Source: Tremella fuciformis
Taxonomy: Eukaryota; Basidiomycota; Tremellomycetes; Tremellales; Tremellaceae
Reading direction: 5' to 3'
DNA length: 64,000 nucleotides
NCBI GenBank assembly: GCA_032768795.1
Contig: CP136491.1
Location: forward strand, 3,474,501 to 3,538,500
Numbering within the stretch: the first letter of the stretch is position 1; every line of letters begins with the position of its first letter. A model generated the notes under the pieces. That model did not search any database, had not been told where the DNA came from, and was given only the letters and a program-made list of their open reading frames with translations. Below are positions 43,697-53,692 of the stretch, piece by piece. Made by a program: the position numbers and the translations under genes.

Positions 43697-44679
43697 GTTG
43701 TCTGACTGGACGAAGCAGTGATTGAGGGGAGATGCCAGGCACAAAGTGAGCTATGAAGATAGTCCGTGGACAAGAATCGATCCAGCCAGCTTCATTGTGA
43801 AGAGGTGCGGTAGATATACGTACGATATGTCGGCAGGGTGGAGCTGGACATAGATGGCAGCGCGGACACTGGGTGTGAGGAAAGTTCCAAAGTAGGAATT
43901 TGTGCACCTTTGTCTCGCGGACCTTTACGCCGTCATGTAGAAGCAAAGAACCAAGCATCGTCTGTGTGTCACTGCGCGCGAACTGCAGAGAGTGGAGCAA
44001 TAGAAGACCTATCAACGAGAACTTTGTCTCCTCATGGACCTTGCTTCTGAGATCGATTCGTGCTACATCAGAGATGCGAAGTCTGGCGCTTGAGCTGAGC
44101 TCTGAATTGCGATGAATTCCCCCTTTCCTTTGATGTTGTGGCGCCACGAGTCATCGCTACGAGCGGGCTCCACATCGCCGCTCTCACGATCACTTATGCC
44201 TATGTGTATCGGGCTGACGGCGATGGGAAGAAGAAGCGGGTGGCTGCGGGCTCGCACGGCGGAAGATCAAGTATCTGTCGTCCTCAAATGAGCGCATTGG
44301 CCGCGGGGCGCAAACGCGCGACATGATAAGCGTGTCTAAACCGCCGGCAGAACAGAGCCGCTGAGCCTCCGGGGATCTAGGGCGTCTTCCGCAGCTTCTC
44401 ACGTACAGCATGTCACTCACTTTTGGCGAAGTGTACTGTCGTAAATCTCGGCAGGCGGCCGAGGGTTCCTCCCCCGTCTTGCCAGTATCAAGTGCTCTTG
44501 CCAACATGCAGGTCATGCCGCGAAATTCCCTCTCCTGACCATCTGAGAACGACTGACATCGGAGCTGGCATGATATGTGTATATCATTCAATACATCAAG
44601 GCGGATGAACATGGGGTAAAATAGAGAACAGCAGCGACAGAGCGATGACGAACTCAGTGGCCACAGGAAGAGGGAAAGT
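43697..44679. other. intergenic in the accessory array
   Basis: No supported gene. A minus-strand frame at 44190-44612 contains CQLRC and several further Cys and could be a decayed family copy, but it lacks the rest of the motif. Confidence 0.4.
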
Positions 44680-45320
44680 TCAGTCCTCAGTAGGCTCTGC
44701 TTGTGATGGTGGTACAGAGTGCTTCTGACCGTGGGTCGGGTACCGAATGACCCTGTATGGTTCCTTAGATTTCAGATCTTGGAGGTAACCGGCATTCCAG
44801 TTGGAGTCGCGGCAAAATTCTGCAACGGTTCGGGTCTCTGTGGACGCTACATAATAGCCGTGGGTACCGTCCTGCCTGTTCAGTGGTGCACATGATACAA
44901 GGTTTGGTCGAGTAGAGCTTAGAGGGATCTGGCCCACCCTTAGTGGCTTTCAAGAGGGTGTGGCCTCAAAGCTCACATAGCCGGACGACATGGAAACAGC
45001 TCGCGGAGATGGACTTGGTAAAGGGAACTCACAGGACACTTGGATAGCGTCGACGCCGCATCAATTTCCAAGGGATCATCCTCGCTCCAATCCTCCGAAG
45101 CGATCAGCAATGTCTTATAAGGACAGTGGTCCCCCCTTTGTACCACCGCAAGCGAGTAGCGAGAGAACAATTTCTCGCCTCGCTTCCCAGTCAGTTCCGT
45201 CACGGTCTGCTCGAGACTGCCTTTCAGTATCTCCTGACCCCAAACGCAGTCCTCATCTATCACCGTTACCGTGGGCTTCACTTCGGGCCGGGATGCGGTC
45301 ATTGAGGCTCCGTTCGACAT
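44680..45320 (-). CDS. small unrecognised protein, Cys-motif family member G5
   Basis: Unrecognised 178-residue protein in two exons (45320-45033, 44928-44680; phase-0 intron, donor GTGAGT). Exon 1 has SRYSLAVVQRGDHCPYKTLL, then an acidic stretch, and ends STLSKCP at the intron, like RCP in G2 and G6; only one Cys of the first pair is kept. Exon 2 has YYVASTETRTVAEFCRDSNW, then YLQDLKSKEPYRVIRYPTHG. A strong TATA box lies at 45404-45411. No known domain. Confidence 0.55.
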
Positions 45321-45403
45321 ATCGCCAGGTCAAATTCAGGGTTAGAAGGTTATCCACTGTGAGTTCGGCGGCGACGAGAGGAGAGAGATACGCCAACCTG
45401 ACC

Positions 45404-45411
45404 TATTTATA
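45404..45411 (-). promoter_or_regulatory. TATA box of G5
   Basis: TATAAATA on the minus strand, 84-91 bp upstream of the ATG at 45320. Confidence 0.6.
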
Positions 45412-45713
45412 CGCGATCAATTGGCTCGTCTCGGGCGGTCTATTTGCAACGAGGCAGTACATCCTCTGTCAATCACTCTGATGCACGAAGGCCTGGAAGC
45501 TCTCTTGGAAGGAGGTGTGCTGTGCAAAGAGATTACTCTTTTGTGAAGGTCTAGGTCGACCACGTCATTTCACACGACCATATCAAATGTCTCTGGGACC
45601 AACAACGGGAGGCCGCGAGCGTATTGGCAAGCTGCGAGCAACTGTGAAATGTCGTGACAACGGGTCGATGAAGCTCATCTCTCACGTCGAGTATCGATAA
45701 GAGTGCCAAGCGA

Positions 45714-45860
45714 AGCGTACGAGTGAAGCGGGCAAGAAGCGACGTCAAAAGGCTATGATCAAGTGCCACATTGGCCCGTGCGTCACTTTGGCTTAGTCAT
45801 GATCCGCAGGTCGCATCCGCCTTTTACCTTTCTCGCTTACCTGGCGCGCCGTGACCATGT
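45714..45860. repeat. duplicated non-coding block, copy 1
   Basis: By eye it aligns with 47586-47730. A shared 20-mer GTGCCACATTGGCCCGTGCG lies at 45763-45782, with flanking similarity (AGCGTAC.AGTGA..CGG.CAAGA and CTTTCTCGCTT..). Each copy lies upstream of one array gene (G5 or G6). Confidence 0.7.
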
Positions 45861-46424
45861 AAGGCGAACAAAGACGTACACCCCATGCGTAGCGAGGCCT
45901 GTCTGTATGGCAACCAAGGATGGGCGATTCAGTCCAGGCTTGCTCCATGTTCGATAAGGGTGTGTTTCGCTCGCGATCTTGAGGACGCTCGTGCCAGCCA
46001 TTTGGATGCATACTCGTACATGCGGTAGTCTCGCGTGACGCAAGCTGCTATACGTGTCTACTTAGATTGAGGTGATCGCTGAGGACGAGCTACGGATGAA
46101 CCCAGTTTAAGTGCCGCAGTAACGAGTTGCCCGAGTAGTCTGGCGGGGCCTCGTCACACTCCGTCTAACCACGTACCGCGAGGGACCCCACTCTGGTCAC
46201 TGCGAGTTAAGATGAGAGGGCCCGTGAGGGAGGTTTCCTCCCCCTGGCCAGTGTGCAGGTCGTCGGCAATGACCTCCGTCCCGTGGATCGCTCAGGCATA
46301 CAAGCATGTACATGTATGCATGGAAAGCCAAGAGGGAGTGCCGATACTCATGGACAAAATCAAATGGTGACAAGGAGGGGGGGAGGCGGGAGACGAATCT
46401 AGCTAGGTACAACAGCAGGAGCGC

Positions 46425-47214
46425 TCACAACTGCTCGTCATTGGAGAGGGCAGCCATCGATCCAATGTCGGCAGGATATCGGAGCCACCTGGTCCCACTT
46501 ATGAACAGAGTGAATCCTTCTCGCCACCATTTATACTCCGCGCTAAGCAGCACCATGGAAGCGGGAGCGTCGGGCGTCAGTTCCTCACAAACTCTCTCGA
46601 TAGCCCGATTGATAGGCTCATCTTCTGGCTTACCCTGAGATGAAGACTTGAGCTCATTAAGCATTTCCTCTACAGTCGCGTCCGGACCAAGCTGCTTCTG
46701 CAAAGTCGTGAGCGTCGTGCCTACCCTGTCATCGAAGCTGGACGGTGACGGCCTTAATGGCCTGTTGAGAGGCGCAACAAGCCATTCAGTGCGCTCTTGG
46801 AAGGAGCTGAGCTTGCATACCCCTTTGCGATCACTTTCATAGCCTGTCCAGATATGTCCAGGGCCCTGTCGTCTCAGCCGACTAGGCATGACGCGATCCC
46901 AACCTTCCAATATTGGATGAACACTCACAGGACAGCGAAGCATCTCTTTGGCTCTAGACATGTCTTTGGACCTGACTCGTATCGTCACCTATCATCAAGG
47001 TTGTGCACCCGCACCCGTGAAAGATCCGCTGCAGCGCTGGTGATTCGTCATTAAGTGTCACCGATTGAGACTTGCGCCATTCCCTCATACGAGCTATCAG
47101 AGTGGTGTTGCCCTCCAAGCGCTCGTTGATGTAAGTACTTTGGTGGTCATCTTTGGAAAGCGGCGAATCTTGTCGCTCCATTGTGCTGGTCTGAGCCAGT
47201 TCTTCGATGGCCAT
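46425..47214 (-). CDS. small unrecognised protein, Cys-motif family member G6
   Basis: Unrecognised protein of about 200 residues. Proposed exons: 47214-46989, 46945-46929, 46843-46821, 46761-46425. Exon 1 has LARMREWRKSQ-like helices (ARMREWRKSQ), then FHGCGCTTLMI; the RCP before the GTGAGT intron matches G2 and G5. The first intron (46988-46946, GTGACG..CAAAG) is weak; without it a stop follows, so a frameshift is the alternative. The last exon encodes a helical region (VGTTLTTLQKQLGPDATVEE), then SAEYKWWREGFTLFISGTRW. TATA box at 47280-47286. No known domain. Confidence 0.5.
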
Positions 47215-47279
47215 GTTTCACTCGTTGAGCTGAAGGGCAAAAAGACGTGAGAAGTTGAGAGATAGGGAGACCCGGACCT

Positions 47280-47286
47280 CTTTATA
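47280..47286 (-). promoter_or_regulatory. TATA box of G6
   Basis: TATAAAG on the minus strand, about 66-72 bp upstream of the ATG at 47214. Confidence 0.5.
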
Positions 47287-47585
47287 CTTTGACTGGAAGC
47301 CTATGTGCAGCGAACCCTTGATGATAAGCAAAAGAAGGATTTTCCAATCCACGGTCTGAACTGTGATCGTGCACCAAGGAGTAGTTCGAGGCAGAGAGCC
47401 CATTGTATACAACCCAAAGAAGGCGTACAGCGATGTGATATGATCTATTCAAGGGAAATCCCCAGAACACTAGGTGAGTCCAAGGAGCTGCAAATCCGAG
47501 GCATCTACCAATGCTGGGAGAAGGAGTGCACTTTGATATCGTGAGGGTCAGCGAGTCGAGCCCGAGTCGGACGGTCTTGCAGGCC

Positions 47586-47730
47586 AGCGTACAAGTGAGA
47601 CGGACAAGAGGGAATCTCATCCGCGAGTGCCACATTGGCCCGTGCGCCACATTGCCATTGATGCAAGTTGCATCCCTTTCCTTTCCTCTCCTCTTGCCTT
47701 TCTCGCTTCCTCGACGCGTCACGAGCACGC
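47586..47730. repeat. duplicated non-coding block, copy 2
   Basis: Partner of 45714-45860; the shared 20-mer is at 47627-47646. It lies upstream of G6 and of the divergent monooxygenase gene. Confidence 0.7.
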
Positions 47731-47959
47731 CCTACATGCAGAACGAAAGGATTCACGCGGGGTATAGTGTGCTCGTCGACGTCTGTCCAGGGGAGGAGCA
47801 AGGCGATGCCGATGTTCCAGGTCACCAGGGAGGGAGCAGCGAGGCGAGCTGGGGCGGGAGTGGGCAGGATGAGGGAGTGTCCGAGGGCGCACAACGGAGC
47901 TTGTTCTCCCTCGAATGTGTCTCTTGACTTTCCTTCTGAAGGGGTGTTGCTCGAGCGGA

Positions 47960-49572
47960 ATGCCATTCAGGATCGCCATCGTCGGAGGAGGCTTGTGAGC
48001 CAACACCTGGAAGCTTCAACAGGGCGCAGCTGAGACCCCAGTGCCGGTCTCGCCACCGCGCACGCGCTCCTCAGCGCGTGCAGGGAGAACTCAACGCTGG
48101 ACCTCGACATCAAAGTGTACGAGCGGCGCATCGATGAGTCGGGGTATCAGAAGTACCCAATTCACATGGAGCCGGTAGGTCTTCACTTTGTACCATGAGG
48201 CTGAGACGAAGGACGGTCGGCTCGCGCTTCGGCATATACTGACGCCCGCCGAGCTGGAGGAGCTCATCAGTAAGAGCCGGAATGGAATCGACCATGACGG
48301 GATGTACATCGTCACTTCCAGATTCGAGCGGCTATACTTCTTCGGTCAAAATGAGGGTCGAGGGGAGAAGCCCCGCTTCGTGCATCGCTGGCTGCTCAAG
48401 GAAGTATTGGAGCAAGGGGTGACAGTGGAGAAGGGCAAGCTCGTCATGTCGGTCGAGGATCTGGACACTGTACATCCGAGGCTGGTGCTAGATGACGGAA
48501 CGACGTTCGAGGCTGACCTGGTCATCGGTGAGCGGCGAGCTTCTCGGGGGAGAGGATTGATGTATACTATAGGTGCCGACGGGGTCGGCTCGCTCGTGCG
48601 GTCCAGCATCTCCCCGCGCCACTCACGTTTCCCTCTCTTGCCATACATCGTCGTCCGGCTCAAGCTGCATCCAAAGCTATGCGAGCTCCCGTTGCCGGAC
48701 AAGACAGGCCTGACTCGAGTGTTTGGGGGTAAAGACTACTCGATCCTTCTCGCATACTTCCAAGGGACTCCCCTCCCTCTACCGTCCTCCGACAACGCAG
48801 TGGCCGCCAACACGGCAGTCGCCAAGGTCGAGCTGTCTTTCTCCGACTCTCTCACGCCGGCAAACGCAGCGCTCGCCGCTGCGCTGGACAAGCCCATGCC
48901 CGAGTACCTCTACGCGGGCGTGACAGTGCGGTCCTTTGCAGGGTGGGAAGACCTCACTGGCGAAGCGTGGCAGGACCGGATCGTCACGCTGCTCCGTGCG
49001 GACGATGCCCATCCTGCTCTGATCCAAGCACTCGCAGAGGCGCTGATACAGGGCACGGTCGGCGCGCGGCAAATTGTGAGCTGCGACGCAGAGGACCCGG
49101 TGCCGTTCTGCAAAGGGGGCAGAGCTGTCGTGATTGGAGACGCGGCACATGCGATGGCGCCCCATGCGTGAGCGCATCCTCGAAGCTTGAATGCGGGGAG
49201 GTGACATGGCTGAGAGCAGCGGTGCGGGTGGCTCGTCGGCACTATTGGATGCGCACCAGCTCGTACAGGCCATCCTGCGCTCCTCAGAGCTGGGCGGACA
49301 AGGCAAGCTGCACCGCTTCAGCTAAGGCAGGGTAGCAAAGATTAACGTCAGGTGAAACGCTGTCGATCGAGCTGCAGGCATTCCATCGCGCCATGATGGA
49401 CCGCGCTGCCGTCCATGTACGCAACTCCAAGTGGCGCCTCGACCAAAGTATGCGGTCGGGGTGGTTCGCCACGACTTGGGGGAATGCACGGCTTCGTTTC
49501 GCGGACTGGGTGGGGCCGCTCGTCCGATCGGTAACGCTCATGGTCTGTCTGTCGCATATCATTTCGAGATGA
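47960..49572 (+). CDS. FAD-dependent monooxygenase (aromatic hydroxylase type)
   Basis: Predicted flavoprotein hydroxylase of the salicylate/p-hydroxybenzoate hydroxylase type, 460 residues; exons 47960-47994, 48042-48174, 48212-48527, 48573-49167, 49220-49302, 49352-49572. The dinucleotide-binding motif is IAIVGGGFAGLATAHALL, split by intron 1. DLVIGADGVGSLVRSSI is the DG motif region, and AVVIGDAAHAMAPHAGAG is the FAD-ribityl GD motif. Intron 49303-49351 is GC-AG (AAG then GCAAGC) and joins to ETLSIELQAFHRAMMDRA. It is unlike the neighbouring array and looks intact. The substrate is unknown; aromatic catabolism or secondary metabolism is likely. Confidence 0.88.
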
Positions 49573-49813
49573 AGCTCATGGCAGCTGATGAAGCGGAACA
49601 AGACCAGCGCGGCTGTGAACAAGAAGCAAGACTGAAAGTTCGGGACTGTTGCTGCACCTTCCGAGAGCATCGAGCTCACGACTCACACCCGACAATATCA
49701 AGTGCGACGACAGAGAGCGAGGACCGAACTGATACAATAGCCAGATCCATGCATGCACTTCCACAAAGCTGGTATACCCATATGCAGACTCGTAAATCCC
49801 ACTCGTCGCAGTT

Positions 49814-51857
49814 CTAGAGAAGCAGGTCGTCAAAGCCGCCCGAGGCGCCGTTGCCGTTGCCTGTGACAGGCTGAGCCGGAGAGCCGAGAGGAGCGGCGGC
49901 ACTGCCGGCGGTACGTGAGGGGTTGGCACCCCACAATTTGTCTTGCGCCTTCTGCGCCTCCATCTCGCGGATGCTCTTTCCACCTGGAAGCTGTCCCGGG
50001 GCAGGAGACGACGTTTGACCCATGGAAGTGAGACTCGAGGCAAAGAGGTCATCGAACGCGCCGGCACCGGTCTTTGTCGCGACCGTCGCGGCCGAAGGCG
50101 ACTTGGCGGCCGGAGCCGTTACGCCGGAGTAGGACGGACGAGAGGATATGGAGGGCTGGGCCATGCCCATGCCCATTGGCCGTTGAGCCTGCGAGGCGAG
50201 GGGAGGCGAGGCGAGGCCAAAGGAGGCTGCTGACTGGGCGGCGGCAGGTACGGTGGAGGGAGAAGAGTTGAGGAGGTCGAACAGGCCCGCATTGCCGGCG
50301 GGCTTGGGAGCCGCAGGAGTCGCTTGCGCTGCCGGAGCAGGGGCGACGCCAGGAGCTTGCTGGAAATCGTCAAAGTCGTCTGCATGTCAGCTCGCTGTCT
50401 ACTGTCCAAGCCTGTAGCTGACCGTCTACAGAGACCGGAGCAGGTGCAGCAGCGGTGGACTGGGATAGAGGCTGATCATCGTCGTCCTCAAAGTCAAACA
50501 GATTGACTTCTTTGGCCTTTGGGGCAGGTTTGGCCGGCGCCTCGGCCTTCTTTGGTGGCGGAGTAGGCTTGGGCCGAGATGCGGTTGCGCTAGACGTGGT
50601 CGATCGACGTGGAGGCTGGTCTTCAAAGTCATCGGCGCCCTCGTACTCGTCGTATGATTGGCGGCGATTTGCTCCGCCTCCTCCACCTCCGCCATTGTGC
50701 GCCGACCGTGCACCACGGTAGTCTTCGAGTCAGTCGACACCTGTCCGAACACGCAACAGGGGAATGTGAACACTTACCATCGTAGTCGCGACCGTAATCG
50801 CGGCTGCCACCCGCACCGCCTCCGCCTCCGCCGGATCCGCCCAAGCTATCACTCCCAAACCCGCCGTATCGGCTCCCAGTGGGCGTAACAAAGCTCATGC
50901 CGCCATCGTTGCCCTGTCCGCCATACTTTGTCTTGTTCGCCTTGGCTTTTCTACGCTCTTGCCTTATCCGGTCGACATCGGCAAGTAGGGCAGCGATCTC
51001 CGAGGCACGATTGCGGACTACCGAGTCAGCCTCTAGCAGAACACTCTCGCGGCCCATCGTCAGTCGGGCACTCTTGCTCACCATTGATACCTTGATCTTT
51101 GCCGTTCTCATCGATGTAGTGGAAGCTGCGAAGCATCTTGATGGTGGACACGTGGGCCCGAGCGTCATCGACAACCCTCTCCGAGCCGTTTTTGATGAGG
51201 AACTCGAGCAGTGTGAGAGCCTGGAACGTCAGCTCTGGGGTCAAATACAGCTGCTAGCTGACCTTATAGATCTGACGCCATTCGCGAGCTTCTTTTCTAT
51301 GTTGTCAGTTCCATGACTCCTCAAAGCACAATGCTAGGGCGGGCGGACACACTCCATGAAGCGGGAATAGATAGTCGGCATGATCTCATTGAACTGTTGG
51401 CTACACCATCAGCTACCACTCAGTGCTAGCCGTGGCCAAAGCTGACAAATTTTGAGTCCTGCCGGTCAGCGTCAGAGTAGGACATATCAACTCGGGCAAG
51501 CTCACCCGTCGGCAATCTGCTGCATCAAAGTAGACGATGCGCCCCTGATTGTCAGCCATGAGCGACCAAGGCAGACACTTGACGCACCAAGGGTCGTCGT
51601 TGGTCGCCTCCCTGACCTTGGCCTCCATCTCGCTGACGTTCAACACGGCATTCTTGGCCTGGGTGTAGTACGCCTTGAGGTCGTACATCGTGAGCTGTGA
51701 CGCCTGCTTGGCGAGGCCTGGGAGTCAGGCATCGCCCTATCACGATGATAACATAGGGTGTTCATCTTCGACGCGTGATGAGCTGGCACCTGCAGAGGTT
51801 CTACTACCCGAGGGGTCTGGGAAGAGGACCGTGAGGCCCACCTTCAAACAAATCCAT
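49814..51857 (-). CDS. ENTH-domain epsin, Ent3/epsinR-like
   Basis: Clathrin adaptor of the trans-Golgi/endosome, 512 residues in ten exons: 51857-51842, 51717-51588, 51544-51506, 51458-51447, 51400-51353, 51296-51263, 51220-51082, 51032-50778, 50722-50423, 50379-49814. The ENTH domain (1-150) starts MDLFEGLAKQASQLTMYDLK and has EMEAKVREATNDDPWGASS, ALTLLEFLIKNGSERVVDDA and IKMLRSFHYID. The tail is Gly/Pro/Ala-rich. VDDDFDDFQQAPG resembles the DFxDF motif that binds AP-1/GGA ear domains, and LFDLL is a clathrin-box-like motif. Exon 4 is only 12 nt and the first coding exon 16 nt. It is convergent with the monooxygenase gene. Confidence 0.9.
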
Positions 51858-52150
51858 GATGGGCAAATGTTCCGCTCTCCTCCTTGTTCTCTGTCTCGGT
51901 CACGGTATCCTGCACCTGTTTCAGCTGACGCGGGTCGTCTCCGTCCTCTGGCCACCTAGTCGGGCCGAGGTGCGTGGGGAGATACGGAGAGTCGGGAGAA
52001 GGAAGTTGGTGATCACCAGTGAGAGGGGCGTCATTCCCGGGCGCGAGGCGGGTATTCACACGTGGCATTGATCTCACCCAACTGATAAGCTCAAGACTCA
52101 TGTGATCGTGCATGTCGAGAACGGTATTGTGACTCGGCAGGCAGCGCAGC

Positions 52151-53435
52151 ATGTCGCAGGAGGTCAAGCCAATCATATCCGCCACACCGACGCCTTCCTC
52201 TTCCCGTCCATACGGCGCCCACCTGCCAAACGCAGCGCCATGGCCGTTCCCGGGAGACGATGAGGAGGAACTGGCCATCGCGCCTGCGGCGGGCAACAGC
52301 AACGTGTGGGCGGTGAAGATCCCGCGCTTCTTGCAGGAGAGATGGGAGCAGGTGAGACGGGCGGGTGTGCACCTGGGGACGCTGGTGGTGGACAACAAGT
52401 GGGCCCATCCCTACATGGCCAAGAGGGAGAGCGGAGACTTATCGCAGTCAAAATCCACCACGCGTCACGCTCAAGCTGCCAGAGGAGCAGTCGAGAACTG
52501 TACCGGACGGGACGGGACCGCGATCAATGTACGAAACGGACGTCCCGGACCTGTACGACGTGAACATCCCCTTGGAGAGGAGCAGGAACACCTGGGTGTT
52601 CTCGGAGAAGGCGAAGCAGTATGGGGCGGGCAGCCGCACCGGCGCGGCTGGCGGCGCAGAGAACGGATCGGCTGGACGGGCGGGCAAGATGGGCAAGCGG
52701 AAACGAGAAAGAGGTGCGCCTCTTCACCCGCATCCGCATTGAGCGTGTGGCTGATACGAGCAGCCTACCCACGCTTGATCGCCCAGGTCCAACATGAATG
52801 CACTGTCAATCCTATACGCAATGCCAAGTACCTCAAAATTCTCGCCCAAAGGCGACTGGAGGGAGAACAGTCGAGGCGGTGAGTATGAACGTAAGGCTAT
52901 GACGAGCCGGCTGACTTTAGACCAATCGTGCATGTGACAGAGCGCAATGCGACGCAGAGCGAGATCAACCAACTCAATGCGGGATTGACCAATCTGACCT
53001 CTACATTTGGGAATTCGCTTGTATGTTCTCCCTGGCTGACCGAGAGGAGGCTAACAGCAGGTGTCAAAGGACCGCTCGACGCGCGACAAGATGGTCCGCG
53101 GCGATCGGACCGAGCTCACGAACCGCCTGTTCACGCTCTTCCGTGAAAAGCCCTACTGGGGCATCCGAGCGCTACGCGCTGTGGTGGAGCAGCCGGAAGG
53201 CTGGATCCGGGAGGTATTGGAGGACATTGCCGATCTCGTCAGGGACGGGCAGTACAGCGGGCTGTACAGACTCAAGGAGATCTGGCGCGAAGAGGGTGGC
53301 GGCGTCAAGCGGGAGGCGGGGGCCGGAGAGGCCAAGAGCGAGGGCGATGTGGATATGGATGGTGATGAGGATGATGAGGATGACGACGAGGATGACGAGG
53401 ACGAGGACGACTTTGAGGAGATCGTCGCCGGGTAG
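52151..53435 (+). CDS. TFG2: transcription factor IIF subunit beta
   Basis: Small subunit of TFIIF (RAP30/Tfg2) acting with RNA polymerase II at initiation; 367 residues in five exons (52151-52398, 52448-52713, 52764-52878, 52921-53020, 53061-53435). The N-terminal dimerisation part has NVWAVKIPRFLQERWEQV and PRVTLKLPEE. The middle has LIAQVQHECTVNPIRNAKYL. The C-terminal winged helix is typical: DRTELTNRLFTLFREKPYWG, then LRAVVEQPEGWIREVLEDIA, then SGLYRLKEIW. A long Asp/Glu tail from GAT/GAC codons ends the protein. Confidence 0.92.
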
Positions 53436-53692
53436 GTAGCTATGGGCGTTGGCATCCGTACTGTATGTTGTAGGCATGGTATAACATCGGCGTCTCTGTC
53501 GGCGATGGTGGGTTTCGCATCGGCGTCTCATTGGCCGTATGTATCGGGTTGACCGCTTGGGTCGGAAGACTGAACGGCGGGGCAGCGAGCGGAGGCCGAG
53601 CACCGTGATGCATATGAAGTGGGGTCGAGGGTGCCCCGCTGGCATCTGCATCCTTCTGAAGACTGCATATTGAGGGGCAGAGAAGGAGCAGC

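Larger units (their letters stand above)
45321..46424. other. intergenic, 1.1 kb, with promoter and duplicated block
   Basis: Promoter of G5, then a stretch without genes that includes the duplicated block at 45714-45860. Confidence 0.5.
47215..47959. other. intergenic between G6 and the monooxygenase gene
   Basis: Divergent promoters. It holds the G6 TATA box (47280-47286) and copy 2 of the duplicated block (47586-47730). No gene is supported, though long frames exist on both strands. Confidence 0.5.

Noticed and set aside
44190..44612. Minus-strand frame with CQLRC as an eleventh family member
   Set aside because: Only the Cys spacing is suggestive; no following intron or third Cys in register and no TATA box.
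47505..47966. Overlapping long frames on both strands before the monooxygenase gene
   Set aside because: Neither shows a known motif, and part is the duplicated non-coding block.
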